Notes under the pieces: model-generated
The model's database searches: none
The model's input: the letters and a program-made list of their open reading frames with translations, nothing else
What the model was told of the DNA's origin: nothing
Position numbers and translations under genes: made by a program
Shown here: piece by piece, positions 57,577 through 64,000 of the stretch
Layout of the letters: each line of letters begins with the position of its first letter
Position numbering within the stretch: position 1 is the stretch's first letter
NCBI RefSeq assembly: GCF_016772475.1
Contig: NZ_CP068595.1
Span: forward strand, 7,254,001-7,318,000
Source of the DNA: Paenibacillus sonchi
GTDB lineage: Bacteria > Bacillota > Bacilli > Paenibacillales > Paenibacillaceae
Direction: 5' to 3'
DNA: 64,000 nucleotides

Positions 57577-59622
57577 TTAATGTAAGTTAATGCTTCCCTT
57601 GATTAAATCCTTTTCTGCGCTGCTGCTTCCGATGTACACCTCATAGGCCATCTCTTCAAGCTCCCACCGGTTTGCGGCAGGATTAAACCATTTGATTTTT
57701 TCAACCGGACAGGCGATCTCAACCTTCTCCTTTTGCCCCGGCTTCAGCGTGATCCGCTTAAACCCGCGCAGCACTTTAACGGGCCGGTCCAGCCCGGAGT
57801 TGCCGAAACCGACATACAGCTGAACGACTTCGTCACCCGTTACGTCTCCTGTATTTTCAACCTCGCAAGCTGCGATGATGTGATCATCCACTGCTTGGAA
57901 GGAGGCATGGGACATTGCAAAGCTGGTGTAGGATAAACCAAATCCGTAAGGCAGGGAAGGCTCGATTCCTTCCTTCTCCAATTTGGCATACCCATGATAA
58001 TAGTCATATTTGATCTCGGCTGCATCCCAATCCACTTGGGGAAGATGGCTTTCGCTCACCGGTACAACAAAAGGCAATTTGCCGCCCGGGTTAACGTCCC
58101 CGAACAACGTTTTCGCTATGGCGGTGCCGCCTTCCATTCCCGGATAATAGGCCATCAGGATGGACGACACGGACTGCTTCCATTCTTCAATCATGATCAT
58201 ATTGCCGCCGATCAATACAGCAGCAGAGTTAGGGTTAACGGGGCCAACCGCTTTAATAAGTTCAATATCCTTCGTATGCAAACCAAGACTGTTTTTACGA
58301 TCCCCGCCCGACTTCAAATCTGCATCTTCGTTCGTGACGGATTCCCCCTCATCATCGTGGTCATATCCTGCGACAAAAACAACGGCATCAACGGATTTCG
58401 CCAATTGCTTCGCTTGCTCCAGATCCTCCCCGCTGTCGAAGACCACCTCGGCATTTGGAAGCAGGCGTTTAATTCCCTCCACCGGTGTAACAATGTAAGG
58501 CGGAAACACCCGGCTTGAGCCATGATCGCCAATGTTTCCTTTGCTGCCGAGTCCGCCAATAACCGCGATACGCTTTGTCTCTGTTTTGGAGAACGGCAGG
58601 ACATGGTGATCGTTTTTCATCAAGGTCATGGATTTCTCGGCAGCTTCCAGCGCCAATTCGATATGCTCTTTGCTTGCGATCAGGTCCTTGCCGTACGTAT
58701 CCTTGTCCGCTTCTGTAAATGCCAGTAAGGTACGCACAATTCTTACTGCCGACTCATCGATTTTTTCTTCGCTGACTTGACCGTTTCTTACAGCTTCGAC
58801 CAGCTTGCCGCCAAAAAATTTCGTATGGCACATTTCAACGTCCATGCCGCCATTTGCAGCTTCAACCGTATCTTTGATGCCCCAGGCAAAATCACTGATC
58901 ACAAAACCGTCAAAATCCCACTCATCCTTCAAAACCTGATTCAACAAATAATCATGATGCCCGCAATGAACTCCGTGGTACAAGTTATAGGCACTCATTA
59001 CACTGCCGGCACCTGCATCTACACAATCCTTAAAGTGCGGCAAAAAAACCTCGCGTTCCGTTCGTTTATCAGCGATGACGCTCACCTTAAACCGGGCCCA
59101 CTCCATGCTATTGAAAGCAAAATGCTTCACGCAAGCGATTACATTTTCTTCCTGAACCCCTTTTACCAAAGAGGAACCCATGACGCCCAGGTGGAACGAT
59201 TCCTCGCCGTATACTTCCTGGCTTCTGCCCCACCCCGGGTTATACGGGAGGTTAATGCAAACGCCGCCAAAAAAATTGCCGCCTTGCGCGCGAACCTCTT
59301 TGCCTATAGCATGTCCAATGCGCTCTTCAAGCTCAGGGTCAAAGGCAGCACCTCTTGACATGGCTACCGGAAAGCAGGTGCTGTTGCCGGATACGACTCC
59401 GCGGGGGCCGTCGACAAATTTCAGTTCCGGCACCCCCAAGCGGTCATTTCCGCCGGCGGGATAAGGTCTCCAGTTGTAATGTCTCTCCTTAAAATCTTCC
59501 AGCATTTCCTCCATGGAGACTCTTCCGCTCATGAGATATACTTTTTCCTCCAAGCTCATTTGGCTTACAATTTCCTTCGCCTTCGCAGTATATGATAAGC
59601 GAACCTGTTTATTGGCCTTCAT
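57577..59622 (-). CDS. GH3 beta-glucosidase/beta-xylosidase
   Basis: 681 residues from ATG 59622 (GGAGG nine bases upstream). GH3 barrel with nucleophile Asp in GFVISDFAWG, KHFAFNS and DGPRGV motifs; alpha/beta sandwich with the GGDRKNSLGLH region; C-terminal FnIII-like domain (YGFGLSYTSF, GDEVVQLYVGF). No signal peptide. Non-reducing beta-glucose or beta-xylose is released; specificity is open. First of the GH3-symporter operon, with a cre-like box at 59658. Confidence 0.92.
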   Translation of the reverse strand: MKANKQVRLSYTAKAKEIVSQMSLEEKVYLMSGRVSMEEMLEDFKERHYNWRPYPAGGNDRLGVPELKFVDGPRGVVSGNSTCFPVAMSRGAAFDPELEERIGHAIGKEVRAQGGNFFGGVCINLPYNPGWGRSQEVYGEESFHLGVMGSSLVKGVQEENVIACVKHFAFNSMEWARFKVSVIADKRTEREVFLPHFKDCVDAGAGSVMSAYNLYHGVHCGHHDYLLNQVLKDEWDFDGFVISDFAWGIKDTVEAANGGMDVEMCHTKFFGGKLVEAVRNGQVSEEKIDESAVRIVRTLLAFTEADKDTYGKDLIASKEHIELALEAAEKSMTLMKNDHHVLPFSKTETKRIAVIGGLGSKGNIGDHGSSRVFPPYIVTPVEGIKRLLPNAEVVFDSGEDLEQAKQLAKSVDAVVFVAGYDHDDEGESVTNEDADLKSGGDRKNSLGLHTKDIELIKAVGPVNPNSAAVLIGGNMIMIEEWKQSVSSILMAYYPGMEGGTAIAKTLFGDVNPGGKLPFVVPVSESHLPQVDWDAAEIKYDYYHGYAKLEKEGIEPSLPYGFGLSYTSFAMSHASFQAVDDHIIAACEVENTGDVTGDEVVQLYVGFGNSGLDRPVKVLRGFKRITLKPGQKEKVEIACPVEKIKWFNPAANRWELEEMAYEVYIGSSSAEKDLIKGSINLH

Positions 59623-59657
59623 CCACAATCTCCTCCAGTCTGTTTTTCAAATCGCTA

Positions 59658-59671
59658 TAAAACCGCTTTCA
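59658..59671 (-). promoter_or_regulatory. cre-like box upstream of GH3
   Basis: TGAAAGCGGTTTTA on the minus strand, two mismatches to the cre consensus, 36 bases before the GH3 start. Confidence 0.45.
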
Positions 59672-59763
59672 AACAAATTGTAGTTCAGATCAGTCCATGT
59701 TTCCTTCCTATTTCTTGGGCAAGTGATAGGAAGATAAGGGCAAGTGTCCCGGATATCCGCAAG

Positions 59764-59815
59764 AAAAAGAAAAAAACCAAAGAATTACCCCCAAATGATA
59801 TGGGGAATTCTTTGG
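59764..59815 (-). terminator. Terminator after the AraC-GH39 gene
   Basis: CCAAAGAATT (59777-59786) pairs with AATTCTTTGG (59806-59815), extended by C/G pairs; seven T follow on the minus strand. Confidence 0.88.
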
Positions 59816-59816
59816 C

Positions 59817-62261
59817 TTATTTATAAAACTTATTTAGGATGATGCATTCGACCCCGTGAACCGGAACATGCAACGAAAGATGAAAATCGCCTGTTAAGGT
59901 AAGCTGCTTTAATTGCAGGGAAGGTCTGGATATATTTTTCAAGTAATCCGTCTCTTCATGATTCAGATCAGCATATTCACCCATGCGAATCCATTCGTCA
60001 TAAGCAGATCCATGGTCTCGGTTAAGACTGTATTGTTTGCATTTATAGGTTCCGTAGATATTTTGCAGGTGAATATTTAATAGTAAATCATTGGATTCTT
60101 CAAAAATATCATAAGAATGTTGATCCGGTTGGCCTCCCTTCATGAACAATTGGTCAGGGTAGGTGTGATTGTAAGCTAATATTTGGATGTTTTCTCCACG
60201 TTTGGTCATGATATAATTTTTGCCTTTGGCAAACACGGTGCTTCCCAGCTTAGATAAAAATACGAAGGCATAATACGCGGATTTCTTTATCCCTTCCGTA
60301 TTCACCAGCCCTGTCCCCCAAAAAAGGGATTGCTTTTAATATCCCATTCATAGAGAATATCGGAAGCCGATAAAAAACCGATGGCCTTGGCATGGGCCGC
60401 TGAGTGATCAAGCATATGATCAATAATAAAGGTGGCCATAAAAGCCGTATCATGAAGGAAATTCGTAACATCCCAGCTAAAGTTCCAGCGCGTTACGATG
60501 AATTCAATATCTTCCTTATAGTGAGTTTCCAGCAAGCGATGCATCTTCTCCAGCAAATGCCTGGTATGGTTTTTGGCTTCATATTGAAACGGAATTAGCT
60601 TAATATCGACAGGACTTGTTTGGGATCGCTCCAGCCAATCTTTAAATTTGACGCGGTTATGGTAAATATTGCAGCTGTAAAAATCAAGGGGCACCGCGTT
60701 TTCCCGGCAAAATCCGAGCAGTTTCTCGGAAAGTTGCTCATCCGTATGAAAATTTTCTGCTGCAGGTCCCACCTTGAGCGATGGAGATATTCCCTTAATG
60801 AGCAGCGCCGTTTGCTTATATAATTCGAAATATTGTTCAAGTGTACCGCTCCAATGAATCCCATACGCCGGAAGCTCGGTCCATATTTGAAAATACCATT
60901 CGGAAACCGTATCAAGGCCGTAACGGTTAATGCAATTCATCATAAAGGATTGAACCAGGGACAGCCACTGGCTCATTTCTTTTGGGGAGAGGTATTTCCC
61001 TGATAATTAAAAAAACTGGTGCTTTTGCTGGCAAATAAAAGCGGCATATAACTCAGGCAAATAAATGGTTTGAGTTCAAGCTCCCGGGTATAATCCAGAA
61101 TATTGTTAATAAATTTCCAATTGAATTTTAACCCGTCCCGATCTTTCTGAATCACGTCCAATTCCTGATTGAAAACGCCTTCAAAACGCAAATATTCAAT
61201 TGGGATTTCTTCCCGCATCTCTTTGATTTGATCGCGTATATTCTGATTCAGCAGCGTATTGGCAGATCCAATGTTCATGATTTTGTTCCACACCTGCTTT
61301 AATTCGTAACCATCCGCTTGAATATCCTTGACAATAGTGGATTGGATCGTATTTTCCTCTATTGCTTTTAGTTCGAGCGGAAGCGAAGCATAGTGATGAA
61401 TCAATTGCTCCTTGGAGGAGCCGGTCAAAGCCAGGCCGTCGTGATTCTCCTCCAGATGTTTTTTGCGCAGCTGCAGAGGGGTTAACGAAAATTTATCTTT
61501 GATGGCTTTATAGTAACTTTTTTCATCACTGAAGCCTGAAGATAAGGCTATGTTCGTAATTGACGTTTCCTGGTTTTGCAGCAAAAACAATGAATACCTG
61601 ATCCGGACTTCTTCCAAATAATCTTTAAACGTAACCCCGATGTTTTTCCGGAAAATGTCCGACAGATAAGATGAATTATAATGCTGTTCCTGTGCAATTT
61701 GATTTAACGTAACCTTCCCTTTGAAATCCAGTTCAACCCTGTTCAAGATTTGCTGGACAATATTAAACTCTTTATTCGAAGCACGATGGTCCGGTTCCGG
61801 CGAGGATAGCTTTTTACTGAAACGGGACGTTATGTAGCCCAACAACCGGAGAACCTCTTTATTTTCTTCCCCTTCCCAACCAATTGACTGAATAAAATAC
61901 GAACAACATCATACGGATGTTGGTTGTCTTCACTATTTTTGAAGGATTTCAGATCGTAGTTCAAGTCGTAGAAATCGTGATTATGTTTATATATATAAAG
62001 GCTGTCCACGTGCAACTGAATAAAGCGGGTATTTAAGGCTTGCGGAATTACGCGATGGGATTCGAAATGGTTAATTAAAAGCAGATTGTTTTCATGCAGA
62101 TGGTAATCATTTTGGCCGATGGTCACCTTCAGTTTTCCAGTAAAAAGCCAGAGGATCTCCAGCCCCGAGTGTCGATGCAGCTCTTCGGAATTAGTCTCAT
62201 TGACCTTGACATGGATCGGACACCCCGGCAGATACGGAATCTGAATAACGGAATACTTCAA
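59817..62261 (-). CDS. AraC regulator fused to an inactive GH39-like domain (three frame breaks)
   Basis: Four frame segments, joined by one missing base each at 61869-61872, 60980-60987 and 60315-60319, give 815 residues. Parts: cupin (about 1-130: VKVNETNSEELHRHSGLEILWLF), AraC HTH (about 155-265: IAQEQHYNSSYLSDIFRKNIG, ITNIALSSGFSDEKSYYKAIK), then a full GH39-like barrel: WNKIMNIGSANTLL, LRFEGVF, LKPFICLSYMP, WYFQIWTEL, VGPAAENFHT, DFYSCNIYHN, HDTAFMATFI, FFGGTGLVNTEGIKKSAYYAF. The acid/base Glu of NEP survives as TEL, but the nucleophile Glu of the TEWN motif is Arg (VTRWNFS). A sugar-sensing role for the dead domain is inferred. Likely regulates GH3 and the symporter. Confidence 0.83.
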
Positions 62262-62289
62262 ACCAACACCCCCTTTAGTAATTAATTAT

Positions 62290-62305
62290 AACCAACCGGT
62301 TGGTT
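62290..62305. promoter_or_regulatory. Perfect 16-base palindrome upstream of the AraC-GH39 gene
   Basis: AACCAACC-GGTTGGTT without spacer, 29-44 bases before the start codon; candidate auto-operator. Confidence 0.5.
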
Positions 62306-62334
62306 GCCGAGTCTGGCTCTAGAGTTTGGAACAG

Positions 62335-62389
62335 TGAAACAGCGACAACAAAAGATGAGAAGATAAATCCTAAGACTATCGCTGTTTCA
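62335..62389. repeat. Perfect 11-base inverted repeat, 33-base loop
   Basis: TGAAACAGCGA (62335-62345) and TCGCTGTTTCA (62379-62389). Function unknown; no T run. Confidence 0.6.
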
Positions 62390-62422
62390 TTGAACTAGAT
62401 TTCTCTCAACACCGATATCTAC

Positions 62423-62456
62423 ACTTTTCTTGAATTTTTGCCGGGTCAAGAAAAGT
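62423..62456. repeat. Perfect 11-base inverted repeat, 12-base loop
   Basis: ACTTTTCTTGA (62423-62433) and TCAAGAAAAGT (62446-62456), 38 bases after the RES gene stop; possible weak terminator for it. Confidence 0.55.
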
Positions 62457-62494
62457 CAAGATCGAAGCATGAAACTAATACGTCAAAGTATAAA

Positions 62495-63532
62495 TCACCA
62501 CTTAATAAATTCTGAACTAAGAGATTCCATTAATCTTTGTTTTAATATTTCAATTTTAGTATTACTATCATTAAATAAAAATATTTCATCAACTTGAAAA
62601 TCATTTGTATGCTCTGAATAACTAATTAGTGCTAGGTTCATACCTTCATCAAAACGCACACTCGGATATTTGATAGCATGGAATCCAGCTGCTTTAGCAC
62701 AATCAGCAATAAATCTTGTAAAGACATAGTGAGGCTTGTGCCACCCCTCCCCTTCATTTGGGGAACTCATTAAGGATGACCATCTTATTAAGTTAATGAT
62801 GTTTGACTCATGAGCTTGCATTGTTAAGTCTAAAACTTTGATTGGTTTTTTTATACGTATGTTTGCAATCATCACACCTTCTTGGGGGGAACGTAGTTCA
62901 TGGAAGCATGCTTCCGGCTCCTCAGAAAGGTATAATACTTGTTTTCCAGCATGATTATACCTCCCCTCAGCAACCTTCTCTTTAGGAGGAGTAAAAAAGT
63001 CAGCTGCAGTATAAACAATTTCATTATTGAATATTCGGGCTCTGTATACTGCATCAGATAAAATCTCAGGATCAATTGTTTGAGATATATTAGTGATTTC
63101 TTGAAACACCTCAAGTGCAAAAGGATGTGTTAATAGTAAAAAAGGTGTCTCATATGCTATTTTAGCAATTTCTCCTACGAGTTGCTTGAATCCATATGGA
63201 ACATTAAAGGGCATATTATAGGGATAGATGATTCCACGTAATTTTTGGTTGCATCGAGGACATACTAAACCAGATGAGAATTGATTAAATTCATCTTCAG
63301 TTTTAAAATCACTGAATCGCATCATCGAATACAATGATGAAATTTGTATTGAGTAGGTTTGAAAATCCTGATCGTTAATATAGACACCCGGCCAGTATTT
63401 GATAAATTCATCTACGCATTCTTCACAACATATGATATCTGCTGAAAAAATCGAATCAAATTCTTCTGCAAAAACTATATGAAAGAACTCTAGTTTATTC
63501 TGGATTGTTATTTCATCTTCGATCAAAATCAT
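62495..63532 (-). CDS. RES-domain protein with N-terminal zinc-ribbon region
   Basis: 345 residues from ATG 63532; a TTG 9 bases inside has better spacing to AAAGGTG. The first half has a Cys pair set (CCEECVDEF at about 36 and CPRCNQKL at about 92) as in the RES N-terminal domain. The second half is a RES domain: YRARIF, GRYNHAGKQVLYLSEEPEACFHELR, with the Arg-Tyr-Glu/Ser pattern of the family. RES proteins degrade NAD and mostly act as toxins with a Xre-like antitoxin; none is visible next to this gene. AT-rich codon use, clearly unlike the sugar genes, suggests recent acquisition. Confidence 0.78.
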   Translation of the reverse strand: MILIEDEITIQNKLEFFHIVFAEEFDSIFSADIICCEECVDEFIKYWPGVYINDQDFQTYSIQISSLYSMMRFSDFKTEDEFNQFSSGLVCPRCNQKLRGIIYPYNMPFNVPYGFKQLVGEIAKIAYETPFLLLTHPFALEVFQEITNISQTIDPEILSDAVYRARIFNNEIVYTAADFFTPPKEKVAEGRYNHAGKQVLYLSEEPEACFHELRSPQEGVMIANIRIKKPIKVLDLTMQAHESNIINLIRWSSLMSSPNEGEGWHKPHYVFTRFIADCAKAAGFHAIKYPSVRFDEGMNLALISYSEHTNDFQVDEIFLFNDSNTKIEILKQRLMESLSSEFIKW

Positions 63533-63535
63533 CAC

Positions 63536-64000
63536 CTTTCGTTTCTTAAACTTATAGCGTTTGACAAGGTCGGAAGCGTCTGCCTAATAAACACAGTGTT
63601 CTTCTTGACTCATTGACTTATCTAAGTAAATTAATCTTACAATTTGAATGAAAAAAAGAATAGTATCCAACCGACCTATGCGCATGGGAAAACTTCTCAA
63701 CTACTGATTATTTTATTGATGGCCAAACATTAATTGACTGATGCTTAATCTGTAGCTGCACCATCAGCTTTGCTTCGATCAAAACGATATCTCTTCTGAT
63801 CCTCTTTATTCACATAGAAGATGGACTGACCCTCGCAATAGAAACTCATAGATAAGAACAATGCCTGAAGGTTATATACCGCTGCGGGCGCAAAGTTTCG
63901 CAGTGATTGATGAGGCAAGTATGATTATGCAAGTGGATGTAATACTCTCGCTGCATCGTCTCCAGAACGAAACCAAACAGCACCCCCTATTTTCCCGCCT
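63536..64000. other. AT-rich end of window without a recognised gene
   Basis: A short minus-strand open stretch ends with a TAA at 63745-63747 and reads back through YCEGQSIFYVNKEDQKRYRF to about 63920, where an in-frame stop interrupts it. It could be the tail of a decayed or mis-sequenced gene that continues past the window; I do not recognise it. Nothing else is supported here. Confidence 0.3.

Overview
The window reads as a Firmicute chromosome, most likely Paenibacillus. The reasons are medium GC, strong AGGAGG ribosome-binding sites, CcpA-type cre boxes, many YesM/YesN two-component pairs with AraC-type output domains, and repeated LplA/LplB/YtcP-type sugar ABC transporters. Nearly everything serves uptake and intracellular breakdown of plant cell-wall oligosaccharides. 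No rRNA, tRNA, CRISPR array, prophage or intact insertion sequence was seen.

Layout. 1-2051: 3' part of a secreted metallopeptidase with starch-binding modules. 2593-6279: ABC transporter 1 (permease, permease, lipoprotein). 6442-11135: esterase and two GH43 enzymes divergent from an AraC regulator. 11155-24022 (minus strand, read from 24022 down): transporter 2, response regulator, histidine kinase, second response regulator, GH10 xylanase, two GH43 enzymes, which together form an arabinoxylan import, sensing and digestion block. 24535-30848: GH95 glycosidase, LgoD-like dehydrogenase, L-galactose-dehydrogenase-like aldo/keto reductase and COG3618 lactonase with a divergent AraC regulator; I read this as an L-galactose (or L-fucose) oxidation operon. 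30894-34333: GH31 alpha-xylosidase and divergent AraC regulator. 34408-37223: GH43 and GH8 exo-oligoxylanase. 37458-43598: two-component system 3 with transporter 3. 43599-44754: about 1.15 kb without a credible gene, rich in repeats and hairpins. 44755-55888: Nif3-like protein, transporter 4, two-component system 4, esterase, sucrose phosphorylase, PfkB kinase. 56180-62261: GPH-type symporter, GH3 glucosidase/xylosidase, and an AraC regulator fused to a GH39-like domain whose nucleophile Glu is replaced. 62495-63532: AT-rich RES-domain protein.

How it works together: the sugar-cleaving enzymes have no visible signal peptide, so polymers are presumably cut elsewhere, oligosaccharides enter through the lipoprotein-dependent transporters, and debranching (GH43, esterases, GH31, GH95) and depolymerisation (GH10, GH8, GH3) happen in the cytoplasm. 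YesMN-type systems and AraC regulators give substrate-specific induction, and several cre-like boxes suggest overall glucose repression.

Quality warning: twelve genes are broken by a total of fourteen -1 shifts, every one at a short homopolymer. Adding back one base per site makes each gene's length divisible by three and restores a normal family-length protein. I treat them as sequence errors and annotate the full genes across the break.
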